This document shows, piece after piece, positions 36,730 to 49,080 of a stretch of DNA of 64,000 nucleotides. The notes beneath the pieces were generated by a model that was given only the letters and a program-made list of their open reading frames with translations, ran no database searches and had not been told where the DNA came from. Source of the DNA: JAQBGV01 sp032128395 (GTDB lineage: Bacteria > Planctomycetota > UBA8108 > UBA1146); assembly GCA_032128395.1 (NCBI GenBank), contig JAQBGV010000012.1, forward strand, positions 44,746-108,745, read 5' to 3'. The translations under genes and the position numbers were made by a program. How positions within the stretch are numbered: position 1 is the first letter of the stretch; each line of letters starts with the position of its first letter.

Positions 36730-38812
36730 ATGCTGACCCTCCTCCGATCGAAACGTGGAGCTCATGCGCTCCTCGGTGGCGCGGTGCTCTCGCTCCTCAT
36801 CACCGCTTCGCTCGCGGCCCAAGAGGCGCGTTTCCTCCGTCACATCCTCGTCCGCAGCGAGCCGATCGCCGATGCGATCATCGCGAATCTCGACCAGGGG
36901 GGCGACTTCAAAGCCCTCGCGAGGAAGTACTCCCTCGATGTCGGAACGAAACCCCTCGGGGGCGACCTCGACTGGACCGTGCCGGCGAGCCTCGAACCGG
37001 AGTTCGCGCGGGTGGCGTGGGCGATCGCGGAGAAGGGCGGGTACACCAAGGTGAAGACTCGCCACGGTTGGCACGTGGTCGAGTATGTCGACAGTCGTCC
37101 CGCGCCCGAGGCACGCCCAGTGCCGCCTCCGGCCCCGGCCAAGGGACAACCGGGGCAACCTCCGATCGTCGCCCCGCCGGTCACCGCTCCCGCCAACGAG
37201 GATCTCGCCGTGACCCTCTCCTGGCCGAAGACTTCCTTCCTGAGCGGCGAGCCGATCCGGTTCTCGATCGAGATCCGGAACACCACGGATGCCCCGATCG
37301 ACGTCTTCCATCCCGACCTCTGGCCTCTCGGGTTGATCGTCCGCTACCAGTTCGGACGCTTGAACCAGAGCCTCGGTCTTCCCGAGTCGTGGAACGGCGT
37401 CCCGCCGGGGGGAACGACCACAGTGCTCGGAGAGGGCGAAAGCTTGCATAGAGAATTCACCCTGCAGGACTACTGCGGTGAGCGTCCGGACTGGCCGATC
37501 GTTCGGGTCATCTGGCGTGGAGACCGGCTCTTCGCCAGCCTCGAGAAGCTGCTTCCGACGGTGGTCGAAGCGGAGGAGTACCCGGCTCGCAAAGGACGCT
37601 GGCGCTTCTACATGACCCCCGAGAGCCGAGTCTCGATCCTGCCGGAATATCACCCGGGCGATCGGTGGCTCCTGTGCGTCTACTCGCGTGGACGCACCTG
37701 GATCGAGATCCGTGATCCGGGGATCCCGGGGGTGGTCGAGCGGTTTCTCGACAGCGTGACCGGAGAGGTCTTCGACGGCGCGGAGATTTCCCAGTTCACC
37801 CCGACGGACTACTACGCGGCGGTGGCCCCTCGGAGTCGGGGCGCGATCCCCTTCAGCGAGCAGCCGGCAACGGCGATCGGCTGGGCACCGGGAACGGTCG
37901 GATTGGCGATCGAGTGGGATGGACAGACCCCGGTCATCGGTGACTCGCTCTGCTTCGCGCTGGAGCGCCCCGACGACGTCTCGAAGCGGGCGATCCCGAT
38001 CGGACGGGTCGTGCTCGGCGAAGGGGATCCGCAACCGCGCATCCTCGAATTGCTCGAGCGTGGGCAGCCCGCTCCGATCAGCCTCGTGCTCGCCTACCCG
38101 TGGGACCTCGCGCCCGAAGCGGTGCGCGAAGCCGCGGGTGCGCTTCCCGAACCGGGGCGCCTGGCCCAGAAGCTCCGCCCCGACCCCAGCCAGCAGTGGA
38201 AGTCTCTCGCGCCAAAGCGAGTCGAGGGGGCGCGGCCGGGTCGACTGGTGCCCAAAGGGAAGGACGACCCCGATGCCGAGCACGACCACGACCGGGAGGT
38301 CGCTGCGGACGGCCCCCCCCTGGCGATCGATCTTCCGAGGGTCGAACTGCTCACGTCGAGCGGCCGGATCACCATCGAGCTGTACGAGGACGATGCGCCG
38401 AACACCGTCGCGAACTTCATCCACTTGGTCACGACCGGATTCTACCGGAGCAACCAGATCATCCGGCGGGAGTCGAATCCGACGAACCGCGGCTTCATCC
38501 AGACCGGGAGCCCCGACAATACCAAACAGGGGACCCCGGGGTACTCCATCGCAGATGAGCGGAACGGCCGCCCCCCACGTCCGCGGGGCACTGTCGATGG
38601 CCCGCAAGCACTCGGTCCCGGACTCGGGGGGGAGCCAGTTCTTCATCTGCCTCGATGGGCAGCCCCAGCTCGACCCGACCTACACGGTCTTCGGACACGT
38701 CATCGACGGGATGGATGTCGTCGACCGCCTCCAGCTCGGGCACGTCGTCCATTCGATGGAAGTGATTCGCAAGCGCGAGCACGAATACACCCCGGTCACG
38801 ATCCCCCGTTGA
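36730..38812 (+). CDS. Exported parvulin-cyclophilin double peptidyl-prolyl isomerase, frameshifted
   Basis: Signal peptide from ATG 36730 (LLGGAVLSLLITASLAAQ), then a PpiC/parvulin-like domain (residues ~35-125: RHILVRSEPIADAII, LGGDLDWTVPASLEPEF, KTRHGWHVVEYVDSR), a Pro-rich linker, an uncharacterised middle (~160-510), and a cyclophilin domain (~535 on: SGRITIELYEDDAPNTVANF, RGFIQTGSPDN). The cyclophilin is in frame only to the C6 run at 38571-38576; its remainder (GALSMARKHSVPDSGGSQFF, YTVFGHVIDGMDVVDRL) continues in the next frame to 38812. Deleting one C gives a seamless GRPHVRGALSMAR and a 693-residue protein. As written, the first frame runs on as nonsense to 38898. Probably a sequencing/assembly indel or recent mutation; both isomerase types in one exported protein is unusual. 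Confidence 0.85.
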
Positions 38813-38894
38813 CCGTCCGTTGGAAGATCGATTCCTCGGATCGGAATGACTTTTTCAACGGGCAGTTGGTGCAATCCTACGGGGAGGAGGTCCG

Positions 38895-39686
38895 GTGACG
38901 TACGACTTCGAGAATCTGCGCGTCGAGGTGGGGGACGACCGGATCGCGACCGTCGTCGTCGCGCGCCCCGCAGCGCTGAACGCCTTGAACGACGCGACGA
39001 TCGGCGAGATCGAGCGGTGCTTCACCGAGCTCGCTCGCGATGAGCGGGTCGGAGTGGTCATCGTGACCGGCGAGGGAGAGAAAGCGTTCGTCGCGGGCGC
39101 GGATATCCGCGAGCTCGCCACGCAGTCGGCCGATGAGGCCCGGACTCGCTCTCTTGCGGGGCAGCGGGCGTTCGATCGAGTGGAGCGCTGCGGCAAGCCG
39201 GTGATCGCGGCCGTGAATGGTTTCGCTCTCGGTGGCGGGTGTGAACTCGCGCTCGCTTGCCACCTTCGCTACGTGTCGAACAAGGCCCGTTTCGGTCTGC
39301 CCGAAGTCTCGCTCGGGATCATCCCCGGCTACGGCGGGACCCAGCGTCTGCAGCGGATTGTCGGACGCGGACGCGCCCTGCAGATGATTCTCACCGGGGA
39401 GATGATCGGCGCCGGAGAAGCGGTCGCGAACGGTCTCGCGAGTGGCGTCGTTCCCCAGGAGGAGCTCCTGGGGACGGTCCGCAAGGTTGCGACGATCATC
39501 CTCTCGCGGGGTCCGGTAGCGCTCCGACTGGCGCTCGACGCGGTGCTGCGGGGAGGCGAGACCCCGCTCGCAGACGGATTGGCGATCGAGGCGGACCTCT
39601 TCGGACTCGCGAGCACGACGGATGACATGAAGGAAGGGATGCAGGCCTTCCTCGAGAAACGAGACGCGAGTTTTCGTGGGCGGTGA
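38895..39686 (+). CDS. Enoyl-CoA hydratase/crotonase
   Basis: 263 residues, crotonase fold. Oxyanion/substrate motifs AFVAGADIREL and NGFALGGGCELALACHLR with catalytic Glu, and second Glu in LPEVSLGIIPGYGGTQRL. Hydrates crotonyl-CoA to 3-hydroxybutyryl-CoA, the step missing from the 22-27 kb operon. GTG start preceded by GGAGGAGG. Followed by thiolase and a dehydrogenase in the same direction. Confidence 0.94.
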   Translation: MTYDFENLRVEVGDDRIATVVVARPAALNALNDATIGEIERCFTELARDERVGVVIVTGEGEKAFVAGADIRELATQSADEARTRSLAGQRAFDRVERCGKPVIAAVNGFALGGGCELALACHLRYVSNKARFGLPEVSLGIIPGYGGTQRLQRIVGRGRALQMILTGEMIGAGEAVANGLASGVVPQEELLGTVRKVATIILSRGPVALRLALDAVLRGGETPLADGLAIEADLFGLASTTDDMKEGMQAFLEKRDASFRGR

Positions 39687-39765
39687 GCTCGCGATACGAA
39701 CCGGGACTCCGGCCGGCGTGGCGATCGTCGCGTCGGCTCCCCTACCGACTGGACATGAGGGATCG

Positions 39766-40965
39766 ATGAAGAGAGAGATCCGGATCCTGGGAGGTGCCCG
39801 CACCGCGATGGCGGAGTACGTCGGCACCCCCGGAGCGGGAAAGTTCAAGGACTTGAGCGCGATCGAGCTCGGAGCGCGAGCGGTCGCGGAAACGCTGCGG
39901 CGGACCGGCATCGACGGCGCCGAGGTCGATCACGTGGTGATGGGCAACGTGATGCAGACCAGCGTGGATGCCCTCTACGGGGCGCGCCACGTCGCGTTGC
40001 GCGCTGACTTGCCGATCGAGGTTCCGGCGCTGACCGTGAACCGCCTCTGCGGTTCGGGTCTCCAGGCGGTGGTCAGCGCTGCGCAGATGCTTCTCCTCGA
40101 TGAGGCGGAGATCGCCATCGCGGGGGGCATGGAGAACATGTCGCAAGCCCCCCACGTGATACGGGGCGCACGCGAGGGATTCCCGCTCGGGCAGGGAAAG
40201 CTCGAGGACCTCTTGATGGCGTCCTTGATGGACCCGTTCTGCGGGCTCTACATGGCGCAGACCGCCGAGAAGCTCGGCAGCCAGTACAAGATCTCGCGCG
40301 AGGAGCAGGACGAGTACGCACTGCGATCGACCTCCTGTGCACTAGCGGCGATGGAGGCGGGACGGTTCGCCGACGAGATCTTCCCGGTCGAGGTTCCGAC
40401 CCGGAAGGGTTCGGTCACCGTTTCCGAGGACGACCACATCCGCCCCGGCTCATCGCTCGAAGCTCTCGCGAAACTCCGCCCCGCGTTCGGCAAGGAGGGC
40501 ACGGTCACCGCCGGGAACGCGAGCGGAATCGTCGACGGCGCCGCCGCCCTGGTCCTCGGCATCTCGGGGAGTCCGAAGGTCGAAGGTCGCGACGTGCTCG
40601 CGAAGGTCACCTCGTGGTGTTCGGTCGGGGTCGACCCCTCGATCATGGGGATCGGCCCCGCTCCGGCGATCCGCGGGGTGCTCGAGCGGTCGGGACTCGG
40701 CCTCGATGACATCGACCTCTTCGAGATCAACGAGGCCTTCGCGGCCCAGTACATCGCGGTCGAGCGCGAGTTGGGGCTCGATCGGGACAAGGTGAACGTC
40801 AACGGCGGAGCGATCGCGCTCGGCCATCCGCTCGGCATGACCGGAGCGCGTCTGATCCTCACCCTCGCAAAGGAGCTGCGTCGCCGCGGTGCCCGCTACG
40901 GGATCGCCTCGGCGTGCATCGGGGGTGGTCAGGGAATCGCGGTTCTGATCGACGCGGCTGGATAG
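39766..40965 (+). CDS. Acetyl-CoA C-acetyltransferase (thiolase), second copy
   Basis: 399 residues; nucleophile Cys95 in NRLCGSG, NEAFAAQY, GGAIALGHPLGMTGAR, and C-terminal ACIGGGQG. ATG 39766 is the family-like start (MKREIRILGGARTAM); the frame's earlier TTG/GTG-type start at 39676 overlaps the hydratase and is unlikely. Close in length and motifs to the thiolase at 26216 but with a clearly different N-terminal half, so the two probably differ in chain-length or direction. Confidence 0.94.
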   Translation: MKREIRILGGARTAMAEYVGTPGAGKFKDLSAIELGARAVAETLRRTGIDGAEVDHVVMGNVMQTSVDALYGARHVALRADLPIEVPALTVNRLCGSGLQAVVSAAQMLLLDEAEIAIAGGMENMSQAPHVIRGAREGFPLGQGKLEDLLMASLMDPFCGLYMAQTAEKLGSQYKISREEQDEYALRSTSCALAAMEAGRFADEIFPVEVPTRKGSVTVSEDDHIRPGSSLEALAKLRPAFGKEGTVTAGNASGIVDGAAALVLGISGSPKVEGRDVLAKVTSWCSVGVDPSIMGIGPAPAIRGVLERSGLGLDDIDLFEINEAFAAQYIAVERELGLDRDKVNVNGGAIALGHPLGMTGARLILTLAKELRRRGARYGIASACIGGGQGIAVLIDAAG

Positions 40966-40977
40966 GAAACTCAAGCG

Positions 40978-42042
40978 ATGGCGAACTCACACAAGATCGC
41001 GGTGTTCGGCGGGGACGGAATCGGCCCCGAGGTGACCGCGCAGGCGATGCGAATCCTCGAGGCGACCTCGGAGATCGATGGATTCCGCATCGACCGCAAG
41101 GACTTCCCCCACGGCTCCGAGCACTTCCTTGCCACCGGCGAGTTGATGCCCCCCGAGATCATCGAGGAGCTCCGGGGGTTCGACGCGATCTACCTCGGGG
41201 CGATCGGCGATCCCCGGGTCGAGGTCGGCAAGGTCGAGTACGCGGTGATCTCGGGGATGCGGTTCCAACTCGATCTGTTCGTGAATCTCCGGCCGATCCG
41301 TCTCCACGACGAGAAATTCTGCCCCCTGAAGGGCAAGGGCCCCGACGATATCGACATGATTGTCGTCCGCGAGAACACCGAGGACGCGTACGCCGGAATC
41401 TACGGCCACTTGAAGCAGGGCACCGGGAACGAAGTCGCGGTGCAGCAGATGATCTACACCCGCGACGGTGTGGAGCGCGTGATTCGCTACGCCTACGAGC
41501 TGTGTCGGAAGCGCGGGAAGCGGCGAAAGTTGACCCTCGTCGACAAAGCGAACGCGATCCGGGCCCAGGACCTCTGGACGCGGGTCTTCGCCGAGGTGGG
41601 GAAGGAATACCCCGACATCGAGCAGGACCACGCCTACGTCGACGCGGCGTGCATGTGGATGGTGAAGAACCCCGAGGCCTTCGATGTGGTCGTGACCACG
41701 AACCTGTTCGGGGACATCATCACAGACCTCGGCGCGGTCCTCCAGGGGGGGATGGGAGTCGCGGCGAGCGGCAACATCCACCCGGGTCGGGTCTCGATGT
41801 TCGAGCCGATCCACGGCTCCGCTCCGAAGTACAAGGGGAAGAACACCTCGTGCCCGATCGCGGCGATCTCGGCGGTTCAGATGATGCTGGACCACCTCGG
41901 TGAGACCGTCTCGGCGGGCCGGGTCGAGCGGGCGATCGAGCGGGTACTCTGCGACAAGAGTGTCACCTCGATGAGTGCCACGTGTGGCATCTCGACGAGC
42001 GAGTGGGGGGACCGGGTCCTCGAAGCGCTTCGGATGGAATAG
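40978..42042 (+). CDS. Isocitrate/isopropylmalate dehydrogenase family protein
   Basis: 354 residues, beta-decarboxylating dehydrogenase fold. GGDGIGPEV start, FVNLRPIRL with the substrate Arg, IVVRENTEDAYAGIYG, LTLVDKANAIR, NLFGDIITDLGAVLQGG with the metal-binding Asps, and EPIHGSAPKYKGKN (NAD site). This could be 3-isopropylmalate dehydrogenase, an NAD isocitrate dehydrogenase or a homoisocitrate/tartrate type; the sequence alone does not settle it. It follows a thiolase, while the LeuA-family synthase is 7 kb away. Its last 12 nt including the stop are duplicated in tandem (42031-42054). Confidence 0.88.
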   Translation: MANSHKIAVFGGDGIGPEVTAQAMRILEATSEIDGFRIDRKDFPHGSEHFLATGELMPPEIIEELRGFDAIYLGAIGDPRVEVGKVEYAVISGMRFQLDLFVNLRPIRLHDEKFCPLKGKGPDDIDMIVVRENTEDAYAGIYGHLKQGTGNEVAVQQMIYTRDGVERVIRYAYELCRKRGKRRKLTLVDKANAIRAQDLWTRVFAEVGKEYPDIEQDHAYVDAACMWMVKNPEAFDVVVTTNLFGDIITDLGAVLQGGMGVAASGNIHPGRVSMFEPIHGSAPKYKGKNTSCPIAAISAVQMMLDHLGETVSAGRVERAIERVLCDKSVTSMSATCGISTSEWGDRVLEALRME

Positions 42043-42062
42043 CGGATGGAATAGGGGCGGTA

Positions 42063-42088
42063 CCCACCTCGGAATTCCCGAGGGTGGG
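42063..42088 (+). terminator. Hairpin terminator after the dehydrogenase
   Basis: CCCACCTCGG (42063-42072) pairs with CCGA-GGGTGGG (42078-42088), 10 bp with one bulged G and an AATTC loop, 20 nt after the stop. Confidence 0.55.
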
Positions 42089-42147
42089 CCCTGTCGTACA
42101 GGTCGTGGACGGAATCTGGCCCAGCCACGGCGGTTGCCGCAACGGTG

Positions 42148-42378
42148 CTAGATGTCGAGGAGAGAGAGAACGTCCTCGCCTTCGGGGCGGATCGTCTCGC
42201 AGAAGATCTCGGTTCCGTCCGGTCGCAGGCAGTAGAGATCCACGGTGCTGTTCTCGAGAGAGAGGGACCGGCACCACTCCTTTGCGCCCTCGATCCCGAT
42301 TTCACCGTTCTCCCGCATTTCGAAGATGTCTCCTCCTGTAACTCGGGCCCGGTAGAAGGCCACGGCGTTGGACATCAT
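42148..42378 (-). CDS. Small hypothetical protein, 76 residues
   Basis: ATG 42378 lies 6 nt after TGGAGGAG; an in-frame GTG at 42411 is weaker. The protein (MMSNAVAFYRARVTGG... LYCLRPDGTEIFCETIRPEG) is acidic, soluble and predicted mixed alpha/beta, with three Cys. No family recognised. Confidence 0.6.
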   Translation of the reverse strand: MMSNAVAFYRARVTGGDIFEMRENGEIGIEGAKEWCRSLSLENSTVDLYCLRPDGTEIFCETIRPEGEDVLSLLDI

Positions 42379-42570
42379 GATCGGCTCCTCCATCTCGACG
42401 ATTTGCTCCACCGTCGCTCAGATAGTGTGCAATGACGGGGCCCGCGGCTCCAAAATGCGGACGAACCAACAGCTGGGGCTGGCCCCGGATGCGGCCGGAC
42501 CGGCACTCCGATGATCCCCGTCGGCTGAGAGTCGGGAGCCACCGAGAGCTCGAGTAGGAAAGACCGATCG

Positions 42571-43581
42571 ATGCGAAATCAATACACCGCGTTCTCGGAA
42601 GGCGCCGCTCTCCTCGACCTCACCACCCGCGAGACCGTCCTCGACGTTCGCGGGGCCGACGCGGAGGACTACCTCCAACGGATGCTCTCGTGTGATCTGC
42701 GCCAGGTGACGAGAACCGCCGGCGGAGGGGTGGGACGCCCCGGGACGCTGATGACCGGCAAGGGCAAGCTCGTCGCCGTGTTCTCCGTCTTCAGAGTGGC
42801 GGGGGACTCTGGAGATCTGTTCCGAGTCGTCGTCGAGAGGAGCGCCCTCACCCCACTTCGGGACGCGCTCGAGCGGTTGGTGATCCTGGAAGAAGTGGAG
42901 TTCGCCGCGCCGGACGTCGCCGTCTTGTCGGTGCAAGGTCCCGAGGCCGATCGAATCCTCCAGGGAGAGAGCGCCGGGGGAGAGCCCCTTCCGTCGGAGC
43001 CCCTCGCTCACTTCCCCCTCGAGCTCGGGGATGGGCAGCGGGGAGCCGTCGTCCTCCATCCGCGTTCTCCCGCCGGCGGGTGGGACCTCCTCGTCCCCGC
43101 GTCGCGGCGGCAGATGCTCATCGACTCACTGGTCGCTGAGGGGGTGATCCCGGTCGACGAGGACGAGATCGATCGCCAGCGCATCCTCGCCGGGATCCCG
43201 CGCTTCGGCGTCGACGGCACGACCGAGAACCTCCCGCTCGAGGCGGGGTACGACGGCGCGATCGCGGAGGGTAAGGGGTGCTTCGCCGGGCAGGAGGTCG
43301 TGGCCAGGATCCGCACCTACGGCCATGTGAATCGCCGTCTCTGCAGGATCCGTTGCGATTCGGAATCGCTGCCGTCGACCGATGCGGAAGTGCGTCAGGT
43401 CGGCGAGCCGAACGATGAGCAGGGTCCCGTGATCGGGCGGGTGACCTCGGCAACTCGCACTCCCGATGGCGCCTCTTCGATCGCGCTCGGGTTCATCCGG
43501 TATCGGCACGCGATCATCGGCACTCGGCTCGAGATCGACGGAGCGGGAGAGGCCGAGATCGATCTGGTGATCGGGGGCTAG
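42571..43581 (+). CDS. ygfZ: YgfZ/GcvT-like tetrahydrofolate-binding iron-sulfur protein
   Basis: 336 residues of the YgfZ/IBA57 family. The diagnostic KGC(F)xGQE motif is KGCFAGQEVVARI (~residue 235), with GVDGTTENLPLEAGYDGAI before it and a GcvT-like N-terminal fold (LLDLTTRETVLDVRGADAEDYL). YgfZ uses folate to support maturation or repair of certain Fe-S proteins. ATG 42571 preceded by AGGAAAGA. No Fe-S genes adjoin it, but ETF-QO in this window is one Fe-S client class. Confidence 0.88.
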   Translation: MRNQYTAFSEGAALLDLTTRETVLDVRGADAEDYLQRMLSCDLRQVTRTAGGGVGRPGTLMTGKGKLVAVFSVFRVAGDSGDLFRVVVERSALTPLRDALERLVILEEVEFAAPDVAVLSVQGPEADRILQGESAGGEPLPSEPLAHFPLELGDGQRGAVVLHPRSPAGGWDLLVPASRRQMLIDSLVAEGVIPVDEDEIDRQRILAGIPRFGVDGTTENLPLEAGYDGAIAEGKGCFAGQEVVARIRTYGHVNRRLCRIRCDSESLPSTDAEVRQVGEPNDEQGPVIGRVTSATRTPDGASSIALGFIRYRHAIIGTRLEIDGAGEAEIDLVIGG

Positions 43582-43778
43582 TTCCCTCCCACCCCTCCGA
43601 GTGTCCGGAACCCTGACACTTACACCCACTTCGCATCTGCGTGCTTCCCCAACTCATTGCAGTTCAGCCACTTGCGTCGCCGGTCGGCTCCGGCACGCGC
43701 TCTGCTCCAGGGCTGGTCCGCGACGCGCTCCGAAGGACGGGGTGGCGCGGGGAGGGGCACCGGCACAAGGAGACGGTC

Positions 43779-44306
43779 ATGCGTACACAGAGTGGGATCC
43801 TCGCAGCAGTGGTGATCGGGTTGGCGAGCGGGCTGACGGGCGGATCGGCGCTCCAGGCGCAGGACGAGCGCGCGCCCACCGCCCTCCGGGGCGACCTGAA
43901 CGGAAACGGGATCTTCGACTTCGACGACGTCGCGATCCTCAGGAGCGTCATCGGAGGGGCGAGGATGACGCTCCCCGCGAGCATGTACGACGTCGATCAG
44001 AACCGTCGGATCGACGAGTGGGACCAGGTGATGCTCTTGAACTGGGCGCAGCGGCAAGCCGCGCTCGACGATCGTGACGAGCCCGCGCCTGCTCCCACCG
44101 AGCGGTCCCTGCGCGGGGACCTCGACGGCGACGGCACCCTCACCAATCGGGACCTGCTGATCTTGATGGAGATGGTGTTCGGCGAGTTGCCGGCCCGCGA
44201 AAACTTCGATATCGCGGATGTCGACGCCGACGGCCGACTGACGATCGGCGACCTGATCGCCCTCACCGAGATCATGCTCGGCAGACGCGAACCCAGCTAC
44301 GTCTGA
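43779..44306 (+). CDS. Small secreted protein with dockerin-like Ca-binding repeats
   Basis: 175 residues: signal peptide (LAAVVIGLASGLTGGSALQAQ), then two dockerin-like modules, each with two EF-hand-type loops: DLNGNGIFDFDD and DVDQNRRIDEWD in the first, DLDGDGTLTNRD and DVDADGRLTIGD in the second, joined by a Pro/Ala linker. Nothing else is present, so it may be a free dockerin partner or adaptor. AAGGAG precedes ATG 43779. Dockerin-like repeats are abundant in Planctomycetota secreted proteins, where cohesins are often not evident. Confidence 0.85.
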   Translation: MRTQSGILAAVVIGLASGLTGGSALQAQDERAPTALRGDLNGNGIFDFDDVAILRSVIGGARMTLPASMYDVDQNRRIDEWDQVMLLNWAQRQAALDDRDEPAPAPTERSLRGDLDGDGTLTNRDLLILMEMVFGELPARENFDIADVDADGRLTIGDLIALTEIMLGRREPSYV

Positions 44307-44349
44307 GCACGACGCAGGGCGCAGAAGCATGCATCACCTGAAGGCGGGG

Positions 44350-44407
44350 CCGTCCCGCAGTGGCGCGGGACGGTTGGGGGGGTCTCCGAGCGGGGGACCC
44401 CTCTGTT
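44350..44407 (+). terminator. Double hairpin between convergent genes
   Basis: CCGTCCCG (44350-44357)/CGGGACGG (44366-44373), then GGGGTC (44379-44384)/GACCCC (44396-44401) followed by TCTGTTT. The second hairpin plus T-rich tail looks like an intrinsic terminator for the dockerin gene; the first could serve the opposing regulator gene too. Confidence 0.6.
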
Positions 44408-46282
44408 TCATCCCCCTCGCCTTCGATCCTGCTCCTTCCATGCGCGCAGTTTCTGGTAGAGGGTCTCGCGAGAGATTCCGAGGATCTCCGCCGTCCGCTT
44501 CTTGTTGTCCCCCGTCTCCTTGAGAACTCGTTCGGTGTGGCGGCGCTCGATCTGGGCGAGAGTCGGGAGACTCGCGACGAGCTGGGGACGGCGGCCGCCG
44601 ATGGCGACGGTTGCCGGAAGATCGCAGAGCCTTATCTTCGAACTGGGCGCACTGCACAGGGCCTGCTCGACCGCGTTGCGCAACTCGCGCACGTTCCCGG
44701 GCCAGGAGTGGTTTCGAAGAGCTCGTCGAGCCGCGTCGTTGAACTCCACGCCCTTGGGGAGGAGTGCTTCCGCGATCTCGATCACATCGTCCCCCCGATC
44801 GCGGAGAGGTGGGAGCTGGAAGCGGAGCACATCGAGACGGTAGCGGAGGTCTTCCCGGAACTGACCGGTCGCTTGGCGGGCCTCGAGATCGCGGTGGGTC
44901 GCCGAGATGATCCGGACGTCCACCGAGATCGACTTCTCGCCTCCGACTCGCACTACCTTCCCATCCTGCACCACCCTCAGGATCTTCACCTGGGTCGAGA
45001 GGGGCATGTCGCCGATCTCGTCGAGGAACAGAGTGCCCTTGTGCGCCTGCTCGAAGACCCCCTGGTGATCGCGGACCGCACCGGTGAATGCACCGACGTC
45101 GTGCCCGAAGAGTGCGCTGTCGATCATCTCGGGGCTGGCGATGGCGCAGTTGATCGCGACGAACGGGCCTTCGCGGCGTCGCGATTGGTCGTGGATCGCG
45201 CCGGCGAAGAGCTCCTTCCCGGTCCCGGTCTCCCCGAGGATCAGGACCGGACTCTCAGTCGCTGCGGCTCTCTGCACCAGAGCCAAAGTCTTCTGCATCG
45301 CATCCGAGCTGCCGATGATCCCCTGCCGACGTTCGAAGAGGGCCCGAAACGTCTCGTTCTCTCGGCGGAGCTGCTCCCGAGCCGACAGGTTCTCGACGCC
45401 GAGGGCAACCAGGCGCGCGACCACTTTCAAGATCTCGAGGTCCGCGTTCTGCAGAGCGCCCCGAGTGCGCGTCGAATCGAGGTAGATCACCCCTCGGTAC
45501 TGTTCTCGGACGATCACCGGGGCCGCGGCGAAGGAGAGAATCCCGATCTCGGTGATGGAGTCGTGGGGGAGGCCACCCAGGCGAGGCGCGTCGACGACCA
45601 GCAGAGCAGATCGGTTCTCGTAGATCCTGTCGAGGATGGTGCGGCTCATCTCGATCCGCGTCCCATCGGGATTCGCCGGGTCTCGCACCGCCATCTCCGC
45701 GTACTCTCCGTCGAGTGGAGATCCGAGTCCGATGAACCCCCGTGAGGCGGGCAGCGCTCCCATCAAGCCATCGAGCGCGATCTCGATCAGCTCCCCGGGA
45801 CTCTTCGCCGATGCGATGCGCTCACCGATCGCGGCGAGTCGCCGGAACCGCTCCTCGGACGTGAGTGCCGGCTCGATGTCGATGACTTCGGTCCGAGGTT
45901 CTTGCTCGAGCGACAATTCGGTCGTGACCGCTTCACGGGAAGGATCGCGCCCGAAGTCGAGTCGGGTCGAGAGTTCGCCCCGCTCACCGCCTGAGGTCAC
46001 CGTGATCCGAGTCGATCCGAGGTCGAAGGTACTCCCCGCGTGGAGCACCGCTTCACGCCGGATCTGTCCATCGATGCGGGGGGGATTTCGCGAGTCGAGG
46101 TCGCGCAGATGAAGTTCTTTCTCGGAGAGTCGCTCGAGCTCGAGGTGTCGTCGGGAGATGCAGGGATCATCGATCACGATGTCGCACTGCGGGGCGCGTC
46201 CGAGGATCATCGTCGCCTCCCCGACCGGATGCAGGCGATTCTCTCGGTCGAGGGAGCAGATCCGGAGAAACATGGTTCGCAT
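44408..46282 (-). CDS. FHA-GAF-sigma54 activator with Fis-type HTH
   Basis: 624 residues. FHA domain at ~15-100 (MILGRAPQCDIVIDDPCISRRHLEL, the phosphothreonine-binding face), linker, GAF domain ~150-310 (ALPASRGFIGLGSP... RGVIYLDSTRTRG), AAA+ sigma-54 domain ~330-560 with GETGTGKE, GAFTGA, GTLFLDEIGDMP, and C-terminal HTH (NKKRTAEILGISRETLYQKLR). Instead of a phosphorylated REC domain it senses a phosphoprotein partner (FHA) and possibly a small ligand (GAF). ATG 46282 follows GGGAGGAG closely; ATG 46273 is a possible alternative. 23 nt downstream of ppdK in the same direction, so perhaps read with it. Confidence 0.93.
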   Translation of the reverse strand: MRTMFLRICSLDRENRLHPVGEATMILGRAPQCDIVIDDPCISRRHLELERLSEKELHLRDLDSRNPPRIDGQIRREAVLHAGSTFDLGSTRITVTSGGERGELSTRLDFGRDPSREAVTTELSLEQEPRTEVIDIEPALTSEERFRRLAAIGERIASAKSPGELIEIALDGLMGALPASRGFIGLGSPLDGEYAEMAVRDPANPDGTRIEMSRTILDRIYENRSALLVVDAPRLGGLPHDSITEIGILSFAAAPVIVREQYRGVIYLDSTRTRGALQNADLEILKVVARLVALGVENLSAREQLRRENETFRALFERRQGIIGSSDAMQKTLALVQRAAATESPVLILGETGTGKELFAGAIHDQSRRREGPFVAINCAIASPEMIDSALFGHDVGAFTGAVRDHQGVFEQAHKGTLFLDEIGDMPLSTQVKILRVVQDGKVVRVGGEKSISVDVRIISATHRDLEARQATGQFREDLRYRLDVLRFQLPPLRDRGDDVIEIAEALLPKGVEFNDAARRALRNHSWPGNVRELRNAVEQALCSAPSSKIRLCDLPATVAIGGRRPQLVASLPTLAQIERRHTERVLKETGDNKKRTAEILGISRETLYQKLRAWKEQDRRRGG

Positions 46283-46305
46283 CGCTCCTCCCGTTCAGTC
46301 CCTGA

Positions 46306-49071
<2,766 letters not shown>

Positions 49072-49080
49072 CGGACGCGA

